Positions 46,151 to 56,863 of a stretch of DNA of 64,000 nucleotides are shown here, one piece after another (position 1 is the first letter of the stretch; each line of letters starts with the position of its first letter). The stretch lies in assembly GCA_024114885.1 (NCBI GenBank), contig CP099418.1, positions 3,968,001 through 4,032,000 of the forward strand, given 5' to 3'. The notes under the pieces were generated by a model, which saw nothing but the letters and a program-made list of their open reading frames with translations, made no database searches and was not told the DNA's origin. A program made the position numbers and the translations under genes. This DNA is from Septoria linicola (Eukaryota; Ascomycota; Dothideomycetes; Mycosphaerellales; Mycosphaerellaceae).

Positions 46151-48712
46151 CTACCATATACGCTTAGCGACCATGGTATATCGATCAACGCTATCGAGCT
46201 TCAGACCGCTCTTGTCAATTTTCTGACGACCCCTGGCTTCTTTCTCTTTCAGCGAAGCCAAGCTGCCTGGGTCATCATCATAAATCCAGCGTCGTTTGTC
46301 TTCGCTCACCTCAACTGTTCCCCAGCCACCCACTCGACGTCCATGGGTGTCGAGGCTTTGCTCCTCTCGAGCCTTCATGTCACGATATCTGTTCCGAGCG
46401 TACGACAATAGACACATTCCGAGCACCAGTTTGAAGGCCAAGAGGACCAGATACACAGCCAGGAAGACAATAACCATCGTAGCTAACGCCAGGAAGTCAT
46501 CTAGGCTCCACCAAGCGTAGGCAGACTTTCCGGCTTGTCCTGCTCCAAAAGTGGATGAGCCTAAAGCCCGTCGCAAGACATTGTCAAAGTTGTGCAAGGC
46601 CGCCATGATGAGCGAGGAAGAGTCTGCGTTCTCCGAATCGACGGACAGCGACGTGGCGCTGGAGGGTATAGGGGCTGGCATATGGGTGGCGAGAAACATG
46701 TGATATGTTTGCACCATTGCTCGTATAAAGAGGCAACTGAGAGGTATAATAGGTAGACCCAGTCGTTTGGTCAGGTTCTGGTCCACGAATGCGTGTGAGT
46801 AATAGTCCTTGGCCAACACATCGAGGAATCGGCCATATATATTTGGTTTCACATTGTTGAATTTTGATATGTATGCATGTTTGCACCAATCTACCAGAGC
46901 CTCACTTCCAAGGACAATCAGAAAGGGACCAAGGACTTCCCCAGTCCATTTTGGCATCAATGTGAAGGCTTTCGGTATGACCAGCCCTGAGAGTAGAGGA
47001 AGGCCTGTCCCGTTGGCGGCGGAGTGCTGTGTCGGACTTGCACCGGTCTCGAAAGCACTGCTCAGACTGATGCTCAGGCCGCCCACCTCGACAATGTTTC
47101 GCAGAGCGATAATGAGCAGCATAAGCCACAATTGGAAGCGCTCCACCACATCGGCACAGGTAAGCTGGAACAAGTTCTCCTTCTCGAACTTTTTGAATAC
47201 CGTTCCCTTGATTTCCACAAATTGATTGCTCATAAGCAAGGTCAGAAGGGCGTTAGAGTAAGAGTTGACAGCCACATTCAGAGTCACGACTTGATAGAAG
47301 AGTGCAGTCGAGTGGCCAATGACATAGACGAGCGCAAGCAGAAACATCCAGAAGGGGCGCGATATTTTGCTGCGTCCGTCGGCGTTGCGCTCCAGCATCT
47401 CGCGTGAGAACAAGCACTCCAAGATATCTTGGCCGAGGGCCGAGAGTAGTCGATCGAAGACTTCAAGGACGTTGTAAATGACGTACAGCTTGATGGCAGC
47501 TTGTCCCCTGATAGAGTGGTACATGCGACTAGCATCGAACCACATGAGCACAATGCAACTGCTCACGATTAGCAGGCCTTGCAGGAGATCAGCCTTATGG
47601 CTGGGGAGTAGCACAGATGGCGTAGATCGTGTGCGGCGGTGTCGAAAGGCATTTGACGTTTTTCGTGTTTTATGTGCCAGTGATGGATTAGCGGGGCGAT
47701 CGCTGGGTGACACCACCGGTGATCCAAGTACTGTGCCTGACGGTTCTTGAGGAGGTGCTTCAGACGTAGTGTCTGGTACACGGCGATCTTGGTCCAAGTT
47801 GTCGGGTTGCAGAGCTAACGGCGCATCCTGCTGGGCTGGTAACTTAGGCCTGCTACGGTGCCACACCCGTCCGATGCCCTGGTAGACAAAGCTAGCAATG
47901 TCGGATGCTTCTCGACTAGCGTTGCCAGCAATCCAGCGAGACAGAATCACGAGGGCGTTCAGGAACCGGAGTGGCAGTATGGTAAAGGTGTACAACCACG
48001 CGTCAAGACACGCGATTGCGCCAAAAACTAAAACTCGTTCCAATTGCGGCGGAAGCATAAGGAAGTTGTGCAGGCGCTCGAGCTTCACCGCAGAAGTCTC
48101 ATATGGCATGTCACTGGCCGCTGATCTATGGATATATAGTGCGGACGGCCTTTCTGATGCCAGTTCCAGGTGGAGATATGTGGGCAGCGAGCGGGGCGGA
48201 ATGGGCAAGATTGGTGGCTTCGGCGACGAGGCGCGTCCGACACGATCGTGATCTTCTATCCTGAGCTGTGCAAGATGCGAGTTCATTTTTGAGTTTCTTG
48301 TCGATGACTGGCGACGCTGGAACAGATGTGGCGATGGCGCGGTAGAGGCTATGGGTGATGGACGAGTTGATTGCTGGTGCTGGTGCTGCTGGTCCATGAA
48401 TTTGGGATCCTCGGAAAGGGATTCAGCATCGTACCAGTGATCAGTCACGGCATCCTCGTCCAATGCAGGCAGCCCGTTACTGTTGCTGCTGTCATGGTCG
48501 TCGATCAGTGGACGTAGGGGAAGCGAGTCAGGAGAGGTGGTCAAATGTTGTAAAGCCGCAAAGCTGAGCGACGTAGCCTCACTACTGGGGCGACGATGCG
48601 AAGTGGAGGCTCGTCGGCCACGGACCGTGTCATCGCCCTCGGCGGGATCGTCTGCGACAGATGCCAGTGAGGGCGATGGGGAGGGCGTGGATAATTGGCG
48701 ATTGCCAGCCAT
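46151..48712 (-). CDS. EMP65: Emp65/TAPT1 family ER membrane protein
   Basis: A single exon of 853 codons. The first about 180 residues are Ser/Pro/Gln-rich and disordered. A conserved integral membrane domain follows (about 200-780), with hydrophobic spans such as those around L-L-I-V-S-S-C-I-V-L, W-M-F-L-L-A-L-V-Y-V-I and M-V-I-V-F-L-A-V-Y-L-V-L. The block with S-I-R-G-Q-A-A-I-K-L-Y-V-I-Y-N and L-E-V-F-D-R-L is the signature of the DUF747/TAPT1 family. In yeast Emp65 forms a complex with Slp1 that protects newly made soluble ER proteins from degradation. The charged C-terminus probably faces the cytosol. Divergent from the coiled-coil gene. Confidence 0.9.
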   Translation of the reverse strand: MAGNRQLSTPSPSPSLASVADDPAEGDDTVRGRRASTSHRRPSSEATSLSFAALQHLTTSPDSLPLRPLIDDHDSSNSNGLPALDEDAVTDHWYDAESLSEDPKFMDQQHQHQQSTRPSPIASTAPSPHLFQRRQSSTRNSKMNSHLAQLRIEDHDRVGRASSPKPPILPIPPRSLPTYLHLELASERPSALYIHRSAASDMPYETSAVKLERLHNFLMLPPQLERVLVFGAIACLDAWLYTFTILPLRFLNALVILSRWIAGNASREASDIASFVYQGIGRVWHRSRPKLPAQQDAPLALQPDNLDQDRRVPDTTSEAPPQEPSGTVLGSPVVSPSDRPANPSLAHKTRKTSNAFRHRRTRSTPSVLLPSHKADLLQGLLIVSSCIVLMWFDASRMYHSIRGQAAIKLYVIYNVLEVFDRLLSALGQDILECLFSREMLERNADGRSKISRPFWMFLLALVYVIGHSTALFYQVVTLNVAVNSYSNALLTLLMSNQFVEIKGTVFKKFEKENLFQLTCADVVERFQLWLMLLIIALRNIVEVGGLSISLSSAFETGASPTQHSAANGTGLPLLSGLVIPKAFTLMPKWTGEVLGPFLIVLGSEALVDWCKHAYISKFNNVKPNIYGRFLDVLAKDYYSHAFVDQNLTKRLGLPIIPLSCLFIRAMVQTYHMFLATHMPAPIPSSATSLSVDSENADSSSLIMAALHNFDNVLRRALGSSTFGAGQAGKSAYAWWSLDDFLALATMVIVFLAVYLVLLAFKLVLGMCLLSYARNRYRDMKAREEQSLDTHGRRVGGWGTVEVSEDKRRWIYDDDPGSLASLKEKEARGRQKIDKSGLKLDSVDRYTMVAKRIW

Positions 48713-49228
48713 GGCACAAGCCTAAATAGGCAATCCGATCATCTACGCATGCACATGAGCAGCGAGGGGTGTTTCGGCGCCGACGTAGTAGTGCTGTAAG
48801 TCCTACAGAGTGTCGTGTCGTGGACGAGTGTTGTGTTGTTGATGTGATGAAGAAGGGTCGTACTGTGCACAGAGAATATGGATGAATTAAGCACGACTAG
48901 TTAGTTCAGGTCCCCGAAACCGCTAAGTTGTAGGCGCACGGCAGATAGCCGCAGTGGAGCCTCGGGAGAGACAGATGCAAAGGGGAGATGGAGCTCTAAC
49001 TAACTTAGTAGTGGGAGTGGTAGTGCTGTCGCACATGACGGATGGTGGCGACAATCATAATTTGTGGCTGTTGAGGAGACAAAGTCAGGTTTTGGAAGAC
49101 GTGAGGCGTCATTGGCAGCACCACTTTGGACCAGATTGATGCAACAGCAGTGCAAGCGCAGAGGAGGAGTGGGCAGCATGGCAGTAGCAGCACCCGTCAC
49201 ATCACCAGATCAGGATCACTGGTAAACG
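48713..49228. promoter_or_regulatory. Divergent promoter between EMP65 and the coiled-coil gene
   Basis: 516 bp between two start codons pointing away from each other. No distinct motif that I would name. Confidence 0.5.
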
Positions 49229-52200
49229 ATGAAGAAGACGACCAGAACACCCGCCGGAGGGGGTGGAGCAGCAGCAGGTGGCAGCGGCGGAGACAGCAGT
49301 AGCACGGCGACATTGACATCGAAAGCGGCAGCGACTGCACGACCAACGCTGTCGTCGAGCAACCGGCTCAGCAGTGCCTCGTCTTCTACACCAACAACGA
49401 CCACGACCACCACTGCTGGCCGACTGTCCTCAGCTTCGACGCGCAAGCCCGCCGGCGTCTCGTCTCCCACCGCCGCCTCGTCGTCGAAAGTGACGCCTTC
49501 GAGCCGCGCGGGAACAGCTTCCACCACTGCCCGACGCACGACACTGCCCCCGATTTCTGCTACTGCTACTTCTGCTACTGCTTCTGCTACCGCCAAAAGG
49601 CCTACCAGTAGTCTGGCTTCGCGACCCACTGTCTCTTCGTCGACCACTCCCCGGGGCTCTACTACTACTACTACTACTACCGCTACCGCCGCCGCTACCA
49701 AACCGCGCTCCACTCCCTCCACGGCTTCCGCCACTACCACTAGGACCCCTCGCGTGTCAGCCGCTTCATCGAGCAGTAGAAACAGCGCTGCCACGCGACC
49801 CGTGTCTCGCGACACCATTCCCGAAGAACCCACAACCGATGCACAATCCGCCGCAAATAATGCCGGCGACGATGGAGGCCATGACAGCGATGCGGCGCCC
49901 GAGCCAGGCTTGCAAGCTTCGTCCCCTCGCAAGATTGAGATCCGCTCTCTCAAGCCCCAGGCGGCATCTGACGCTGAGCTAGAACGTCGCCCTGCCAAAC
50001 TGCTTCGGCGTGTGCGCGCACAGTCTGAGGACATTGGTCGACCAGCCACTGCGCCTGTGCCAAAGCTCTCGGAGCACGAGCAAGACATGCGAGAAATGGA
50101 GGTCATGCAAAACTTCCTGCGCGAGACAGTCGCCCGGGATGCGCTGTCAGCAGAGATTAAGGACCTCCAGGCAGAAGTTGCTCGGCTCGAACAGCAAAAC
50201 CGTCGATTGGAAGACAATCGCGCTGCTCATGCTTCCGAGCATCAGGATTCTAGCGCTGCAGCTTCTGCGCAGCGGAAAGAACACACTGCAGAGCTTGAAG
50301 CTGCGCGCCAGGCTCACGCTACCGAGATCGATACGCTGCGGCAGACACTGACCTCTGAAATCGAGACCCTGCGAACAGACTTAGACAGTCACCGACGACG
50401 ATCATCACGACTGGAAGGCGTGGAGGGCAAGATCGAGACCGTGGAGGAGGCCCTACGTCTGAGCAAGGAGCGCGCATCTCAAAACGAGCAAGAGTTGCAG
50501 CAGGAAATTGTCGAGAAATCTCAAGATCGAGACTCACTGGCAAAGGTCGTGGACGAGCTGAAGCAAGAAATCGACCGCTGCCAGATGAAGCTCGACGAAG
50601 ACAGCCAGGCCCAGGCGCAAAAGGACGCGGCAGCGCTGACGACGTTGGAACAGGTTCGTCGAGAGCTGGACGAGGAGCGTCAGCGTAGCGAGGCAGCATC
50701 AGACAAAGCAGAGAGACTATCTGCCGAGCTTACGGAAACTCAGGAGCGATTCGAGGATGAAATCAAGGAGTTGCAGGAGAGATCGGAGCAACAGACCGAG
50801 GAGCTTCGTGCAGCGGCAGCAGACGCGGAACAGGCCAGCAAGCGTCTTCGCGATGAAGTCCAACAGCTCCGCGCCAATGATGAGGCAAATGCCGAGCGCA
50901 ACTCTTCTGCCCTCGAGGGCTCGGCCAGCACTGTCAAAGCTTTGCAAGCGGACATTGAAGACCTGCAACAGCAACACGCTATCCAGCTGGAAACGCATAC
51001 GCGGCGTGCAGATGAGGCAAAAGCATCGCACGACACTGTTTGGGAAGAGCTTCGCGAGGTCAAGGATTTACACGAGAAGGAACTTCGCGACTTGAAAGAG
51101 TCACACGGAAAGGAATTGCAAGAGCTTGGGACTTCGAGTGTACAGCAAGAAGAGCGACTTGGCGAACTCCGGGACCAGATCAAGGAGCTGTCAGCCAAGG
51201 GCAACGACGACCAAGCCACGACCGAGCAGCTGCAGGCGAAGATTGTGGAGCTGCAGCAAGTCAATGAAGAACTGAGAGCACAGCACGAGGAGGAAACTGC
51301 TCATTCACAGTCCACTATCGAAACGCTAAGCAGCACGGTGGAGGAGTTTGAGCGTGCCCAAGCTGACTTGATAGATGCAAAGGACAAAGAGTTAAAGGAC
51401 GCTGCCGCTGCCACGACATTCTTGCAGAGTCAAATCTCAGAATTGCAGCAGAAGCTTGAAGACCTTACCACATCTTCAGAGAAAGATGGCAGAAATCTTG
51501 AGCTCTTGACACGACAACACTCGGAGGAAATACAGGCCGCGCAGGCGCGGGAGTCGGAACTGCGCACTCAGAAAGAGGACAGCGAGGCTGAGCTACGCAG
51601 AGCCAACGAGCTTTTGCAAGCAAGCATTGAAGCACAACAGCAGACCATTGACGACCTCAGGCTTGCAGCCACTGACGAAGCAGCCAATTCGAGTGCTAGA
51701 GCTGACCAGTCGCAGAGAGAACTGCTAGCTGTACAGCAAGAGCTCGAAGTCGTACGTACTGCTCGCGATCAGGCTTTGCTCCAGCTCGAGAAAGACCAGG
51801 ACACACAGTCACGCTACGAGCAGGCCAGCAAAGATCGAGATGAGCATCGCGCTCGCGCTCAGGAACTGTCAGATATGCTATCTGAAGCCCAGAGGTCCAA
51901 TATCGCGGTCGAAACAACGCTGGCCAGCACGCAGAGTGAACTAGCTACCCTTAAAGAAGTGTCCGATTCTCTGACGCAAAAGATCGCAGACAAGGACTCT
52001 TGGACGTCGAGTGAGATCAGCAGAATCAGTAAAGAATCTGGTGACAGATTCCAAGCTCAGGAGGACTCGCACAACGAAGCACTCGACGAATTACGGCGAC
52101 AAGCTTCTACAGCCATACAGAAGGACGAACACGAAAAGCTCCTCAGGGAGAAGTCCCAACTTGAGAAACAGCTCAGCGAGGTGCGCGAGCAGCACCAGCG

Positions 52201-53428
52201 AGAGCTCGAGCAGAGATCACGCGAGCGAGAAACATACAACGAAGAACTTCAGAACGAGAAGGTGCAGCTCAAGGAAGGTCTGCAGCGTGCAGTCGACTCT
52301 GAAAGAGAAAAGTATGACAAAATTCGACAGGAACTACAATCCACCATCAATGGAATGCGCAGCGAGCACGAAGACGCGATGAGGGAGCTGCACAGAATCG
52401 AGGATCGGTCAAAGCAATCAGAGATGATGCGGAATAGTTTGCAAGACTCGCTGGCAGGACTTAGAGCCGAGCACGAGAACGCCATGTTGGAAACGGCGGA
52501 GCTACAAAAGCGCAGGATACAGGAGCTAGAAGCTGTGCACGCATCTAGACTTTCGGATATCGAAGCGTTCACGGCCGAGCGGGTGGAAACAGCGCGTAGA
52601 GAAGGTCAAGAACATGCGAGTCAGCTTCTGTCCCGCGATCATTCGCATAAAGTGCAGCAGATAGCGGAGACACACGCAGCGCGTGTGGCAGAGGTCGAAG
52701 CTGCGGCGATCAGGGAAGCAGGCATCGCTGCCGAGGACCAAGCACGGCAGCACGAGAAAGCCTTGAGCGATTTGCACGCGCGGTTGGCAGTCACGATGAG
52801 AGATGCTGAAACTGCAGCTGAGGCTCAAGCTCGTAAGCACGAGGCTACCATTGATCGACTGCGATCAGAGCATATGGATGCGATACGGCAACAGCAATCG
52901 GCGCCTGCAGTACAGCAAAGTCCACCAAGCCTCTCGCACGTCTTTGTGAACCGGTCCACTGCGTCATCTGACGATGGCAGAGAACAGCCACATATTTCGC
53001 ACACGGCACATTCCTCATACGACGCACATTGGACGCCGGCGCAGGAAATCGAGCGTCTTCAGGAGGATAATTCAAACCTGCGGCTTGCATTGCAAAAGAC
53101 TCATGCCGAATTTGGCCTTTCCAGGCAGCTCGATACCGCTGTAAGCTCCGGCGCTATTGATCTGGAAAGGTCACTCGACAACCCGTTTCGATCTCCTACA
53201 ACGACAATCACAACGAACGATGATCCAATATCTCCAGTAGACCACATCACTGGATACAAGACGCAGGTGGATGTTGCAAGCACACTCGAAGGGACCCTGG
53301 AGAGCCTCCGTGTTCAGACCGAGCAGCTGCTCGAGATTAATGCGGACTTCATGGCGGAGCAGCAAAGATGGAGTGGGAGGCTCGGTCTTGGCATCAAGAC
53401 GCATAGCTCGCCCATTCGGGCATCGTAG
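49229..53428 (+). CDS. Large coiled-coil protein of unknown function (1,399 residues)
   Basis: A single exon. Residues 1 to about 230 are Ser/Thr/Ala-rich, with a Thr run coded by ACT repeats at 49,661-49,680 and several basic S-P sites: a disordered, possibly microtubule-binding-like N-terminus. From about 290 to 1,215 almost the whole sequence is heptad-like, rich in Glu, Gln, Lys, Leu and Arg, as in long parallel coiled coils. The tail ends in a further short coil (about 1,270-1,385) and a basic S-S-P-I-R-A-S end. Such proteins are scaffolds or tethers (spindle pole, septum, Golgi), but nothing here decides between them. Length and layout resemble fungal proteins annotated only as M-protein-repeat or myosin-like; that is an annotation label, not a function. 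Confidence 0.85.
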   Translation: MKKTTRTPAGGGGAAAGGSGGDSSSTATLTSKAAATARPTLSSSNRLSSASSSTPTTTTTTTAGRLSSASTRKPAGVSSPTAASSSKVTPSSRAGTASTTARRTTLPPISATATSATASATAKRPTSSLASRPTVSSSTTPRGSTTTTTTTATAAATKPRSTPSTASATTTRTPRVSAASSSSRNSAATRPVSRDTIPEEPTTDAQSAANNAGDDGGHDSDAAPEPGLQASSPRKIEIRSLKPQAASDAELERRPAKLLRRVRAQSEDIGRPATAPVPKLSEHEQDMREMEVMQNFLRETVARDALSAEIKDLQAEVARLEQQNRRLEDNRAAHASEHQDSSAAASAQRKEHTAELEAARQAHATEIDTLRQTLTSEIETLRTDLDSHRRRSSRLEGVEGKIETVEEALRLSKERASQNEQELQQEIVEKSQDRDSLAKVVDELKQEIDRCQMKLDEDSQAQAQKDAAALTTLEQVRRELDEERQRSEAASDKAERLSAELTETQERFEDEIKELQERSEQQTEELRAAAADAEQASKRLRDEVQQLRANDEANAERNSSALEGSASTVKALQADIEDLQQQHAIQLETHTRRADEAKASHDTVWEELREVKDLHEKELRDLKESHGKELQELGTSSVQQEERLGELRDQIKELSAKGNDDQATTEQLQAKIVELQQVNEELRAQHEEETAHSQSTIETLSSTVEEFERAQADLIDAKDKELKDAAAATTFLQSQISELQQKLEDLTTSSEKDGRNLELLTRQHSEEIQAAQARESELRTQKEDSEAELRRANELLQASIEAQQQTIDDLRLAATDEAANSSARADQSQRELLAVQQELEVVRTARDQALLQLEKDQDTQSRYEQASKDRDEHRARAQELSDMLSEAQRSNIAVETTLASTQSELATLKEVSDSLTQKIADKDSWTSSEISRISKESGDRFQAQEDSHNEALDELRRQASTAIQKDEHEKLLREKSQLEKQLSEVREQHQRELEQRSRERETYNEELQNEKVQLKEGLQRAVDSEREKYDKIRQELQSTINGMRSEHEDAMRELHRIEDRSKQSEMMRNSLQDSLAGLRAEHENAMLETAELQKRRIQELEAVHASRLSDIEAFTAERVETARREGQEHASQLLSRDHSHKVQQIAETHAARVAEVEAAAIREAGIAAEDQARQHEKALSDLHARLAVTMRDAETAAEAQARKHEATIDRLRSEHMDAIRQQQSAPAVQQSPPSLSHVFVNRSTASSDDGREQPHISHTAHSSYDAHWTPAQEIERLQEDNSNLRLALQKTHAEFGLSRQLDTAVSSGAIDLERSLDNPFRSPTTTITTNDDPISPVDHITGYKTQVDVASTLEGTLESLRVQTEQLLEINADFMAEQQRWSGRLGLGIKTHSSPIRAS

Positions 53429-53866
53429 CATGAATTGGTTGCATGACTAGGAAGCGTGGAAGTAGCGAAAGCATCTGCTGGGTCTGCTAAGTGGCACAAT
53501 CACTGGCAACCAGTACAATTTACATATGAGATACCCATTTACACTGCTCTGCTCTTCTGCGCAGTTCATGGCTTGTTTAGGATCGCTCGTCGCTCATGTT
53601 AGATCGTGTAATGTTGATATCGACTTTTGGTGCACCCAGGTTTGTGTCGTTGTAGGTGCTCAAGGCTTGTAGTCGAGGAAAATAGCAGGTTTCCTGTAGC
53701 CAATGGACATGTTCTTCGCATATCTTTCCCGCGGTACAGTTTGCCATTGCCAGTGCTTCTAGAATGTACACTTGGCTCTATCATTCCTTCGACTCGAACC
53801 AGTGCCATGTCGTCATTTCATATCTCTCCCTTCTTGGCCTTTACATGATAGTCTGGCAACCTTTCG
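53429..53866. other. Intergenic, 3' flank of the coiled-coil gene
   Basis: 438 bp; no supported gene apart from the possible second exon discussed for the neighbouring micro-gene. Confidence 0.4.
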
Positions 53867-54040
53867 TCAGTGCGAAAAGACAAATCTTCCGCCAACGTGG
53901 CGATACACGTTACATACACATGGCAAGATGCAGCATTGGCAGTCGTCGCCGCACCAGCATGGCATCTTGACTGGGCCAGCGGGACTTTTCACCACGGCTG
54001 AAGAAGAGCCAGACGCCACGGAGGCTGTTGATGGAGGCAT
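53867..54040 (-). CDS. Possible metallothionein-like Cys-rich micro-protein (57 residues)
   Basis: ATG at 54,040 opens 57 codons. The middle carries seven Cys in sixteen residues in a C-x-C-x3-C-x-C-C-x3-C-x-C spacing that begins P-C-W-C-G-D-D-C, preceded by K-S-P-A-G-P-V-K. Short fungal copper metallothioneins use the same CxC/Cx3C style. On the minus strand a TATTTATA box sits about 60 bp before the ATG. A GTATGT right after the sixth Cys could be a 5' splice site, so the C-terminus may differ from the unspliced reading. It could also be a chance ORF; expression data would decide. Confidence 0.4.
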   Translation of the reverse strand: MPPSTASVASGSSSAVVKSPAGPVKMPCWCGDDCQCCILPCVCNVYRHVGGRFVFSH

Positions 54041-55034
54041 ATTGCTCGACCAGGGGAGGGATTCTTGGAAAAGCTGAGAGGTCACGGTACGAGAGCGTAT
54101 AAATAGTCGCCGAGCTTTGTTGTTGAAGGTTGAATGTCTTCGAGCGTAATATTAAGTGTCTGAAGTTGGACAGCATAGCCAGGTGCCAACGTCATCCGCC
54201 ATGCGCCACACTGGAGCTCGAGATTTCTTGGCTGAAACTATATTGGCCTTTGCCTCACTTGATCGACTTCACCTCACAACATCTGGAGAGCATTTGGCAG
54301 GAGAGCTTGCTGTAGCTCGTATCCTCGATCGTCGCGAGCAGGGAATATGAATTTAAGTCTCTGAACAGCACAGCTCAGCAAACTACTCTCGCAGTCATCA
54401 GCGACACCCACGATTTTGGGTTAGCCAGTCTTAGGGTTACGGAGCAAAGTCGATATTTGCCTGGGCCTTTCTTGAGGTTCGAAAGATGCAATCCGATGCA
54501 GACAACTGAAACTTTAATATTTGTAGATCGTTAGTCCTCTCCGGCGCGTGCTATTGCTGATGGAGAGTATACATGATAGTCTGTGCAAGGAAGTATAGTT
54601 GATAGTCGACGCGTGTTAAGCAAGCGGCAAACAGACTCCAGTCTGCGAATAGCGTCTGGACAGAGCGATGAGCCGATGAGTTAGCTATTTATGATCACGC
54701 TGTGTGAATAACCACCATCGAGAAGAGCACGTATCGTTATCGCGTTACCCTCGAGCACCGTTCACACTGGCAGATGACATATGCTTCCAATTCGGTGAGA
54801 GTAGTCGCGTGATACGAAGCTGTTTGATTGATATGTGACTATTGCTTGGACAAGAACAGCCGAAGCGGAAACGTGATTACCTCATTGTCCGAACCGATCT
54901 CAAAGGCATGGCTGATCTTCGAAGGAGGTGTTGCCTCTCACACCGTTCTGGCTCTCAAACGGACGCTGTCCGGACGGTCTTAGTGCGACGATGCTAAGAT
55001 AAGGCTTTAAGCAAAACCTCCGTGACAATTGAAT
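54041..55034. other. Intergenic
   Basis: About 1 kb, normal composition, no ORF or tRNA that I can support. Confidence 0.5.
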
Positions 55035-56540
55035 TCACACTTCTTTCCATGTCATACCCGAGGGCTCGTTGTAAGGAGTCTGAACAGCATTTGCATCTCC
55101 GAACGGGTCTTCAGCACCATCATCGTCGCCAAGATCGGTGGAGGAAGCCTTTGAGATATCTTGTCGAGGTGGCATGGGAATGGTCGCCACCGGCCTCGGT
55201 GGCTTCGCCGGAGCAATATCCTCTGAGAGATTCAGACCAGCCAGCTGCTGCTGTGTACTAGTAGCACTAGAGCCTCCAGCATCCTCCCAGGCGTCGCTAT
55301 CGCTGTCATCATCGATGCTTCGGTCCATAATCTCATACGCAGTGAGCGCCTTTACGAGCTCATCGTTTGCATTGACGAGACTTCCAATCCATTGATCCGA
55401 CTCTACATGCTGAATGTAATACAAGATCTTCTTTCGGAGCGCCTTGCAGGTCTCGAATCGTCTCACGACCTCAGCATTGTCGGAGATCCGTTCGTGCTCA
55501 CGATTGATCAGCTGCAGTCCATTCAAAAGGTTGGTCGACGCAATGGACGCCTGTGCGATGGCGTTGGTCATTCCGTCCTTTTCTTTGCCGAGACTGAAAG
55601 TCTTCTGGTGCCCACTCCTTTTGTCTTTGAAAAGTCTAGATGACAAGCTGGAAGACGTTGGCGTAAGTGTAACAGGTCGTGAAGACGATGCTTGTGCCGG
55701 TTTGAGCTGGGAATTCGACCTGGATCGCGTTTCTGGTTCGGCAAATGGAGACTCTGCGGGTACTGTGTCATTCAATACCTTCTGCCGTGCCGCAGCTGGT
55801 CGCTGCGTCTTGGGAAATTCTTTGTACAGATTTGCAATTCGTTCCAGCCCTGAGGTATTCTTGTAGGCGCTGGCCCACTGAGCGAATAAGGTTTTGCACT
55901 TCTGACGGACGTGTGGATCCACGGTGTCGTCGCGAGCCATCAGACGCAATCGCTCGAGAAGTGGTTCATCGGCGAAAGCTCGTTGGAATCTGCCGCCGGC
56001 GTTCTGGATGAGACCATCAAGTATGACCAAAGCCCTGATTTGTCGATGCGGGTTGCCATATTTACTGTCCGATCGGATCAATACCTCTCATCAAGTAGTG
56101 CTGATTTCACGTACAGTTTCTTGCGAATGGCTCTGGCCGCTTCCGTCGGTCCAGCACTTTGAATCCGGACCACGTCGATAAGCTCTACGATGCCACTGAT
56201 GTCATCCTCTTCGTACTGTTCGCTGGTTAAACGATCGACTTGCACAGTGATGGCCGAATAAGGCTTGCGCTAGAGTGAGAACGCAAGTCAGCTTATAAGC
56301 GCCAACTATCGCGAGTTGATGGCAAAGTAATCGTTGAGACCTATGTCGCGTGCGTGGGCAGGGAAATCGACCTCTGGTCGTGTCTACCGGCTTTCCATAT
56401 TTACATGTTGCGGTCATCTCATTGAAACGACATTACACCACTGCTGCCCCAGAGAGGTGTAACCTCACAAGATGCTCAGACGATGCCAGCGTGCGATTCA
56501 AATGTATCAGGACTGGAACACTTACAGAGCCGCTAAACAT
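55035..56540 (-). CDS. LSB5: Lsb5-like VHS-GAT protein of endocytosis
   Basis: Exons 56,540-56,526, 56,269-56,115 and 56,064-55,035 give 399 residues. Exon 1 is only five codons (M-F-S-G-S) ending at a perfect GTAAGTG; the introns are 256 and 50 nt (the latter GTACGT...CAG). The join between exons 2 and 3 restores R-K-K-L-K-Y-G-N, the normal VHS/ENTH order. VHS covers about 15-150, then a Ser-rich linker, a GAT helical bundle (about 205-300), an acidic D-D-D-S-D-S-D stretch and a tail with an E-D-P-F-G motif. In yeast Lsb5 binds ubiquitin, Sla1 and Las17 at actin patches and the endosome. Cargo-sorting role is known for the family; here inferred. Confidence 0.88.
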
Positions 56541-56863
56541 TGTGGTTCCTTGCTGTGATCAACCTTACCGCGCTGAAGCCGACCAGGACGATAGTTTGTC
56601 TTGCTGAGGATAGTAGTGTCTGATTGTGATGTTCAAGGCTCAAGTGCCTTCTTCATGATCTGCACTCGGTAAGTGAGGTGTCCACAAAGCGTAGGCAGGA
56701 GCCGCAATCGGACCCCACTGGTTCTTGCCAAGTGCTGCGCCGCTAGTGACCCGCCCAAGTGCTCTCTCTCTCACACAGCACTTCTTCTCTCACTCGATGC
56801 AACACGATGTGCCGGTGTGTCACGGCTGGCGGTCAGGCCACCTAGCAAGCCAGATCCCATGTC
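56541..56863. promoter_or_regulatory. Divergent promoter of LSB5 and the 552-residue unknown gene
   Basis: 323 bp between two start codons pointing away from each other. CT-rich CTCTCTCTCAC at about 56,763-56,773 suits a fungal leader of the plus-strand gene. Confidence 0.5.

Noticed and set aside
49216..50217. A 333-codon minus-strand ORF rich in Ala, Val and Arg
   Set aside because: Antisense shadow of the Ser/Thr/Ala-rich head of the coiled-coil protein.
53790..53830. A B-box-like GGTTCGAGTC on the minus strand, suggesting a tRNA gene
   Set aside because: The flanking bases do not form a T-stem and no A-box or acceptor stem is found at the right distance.
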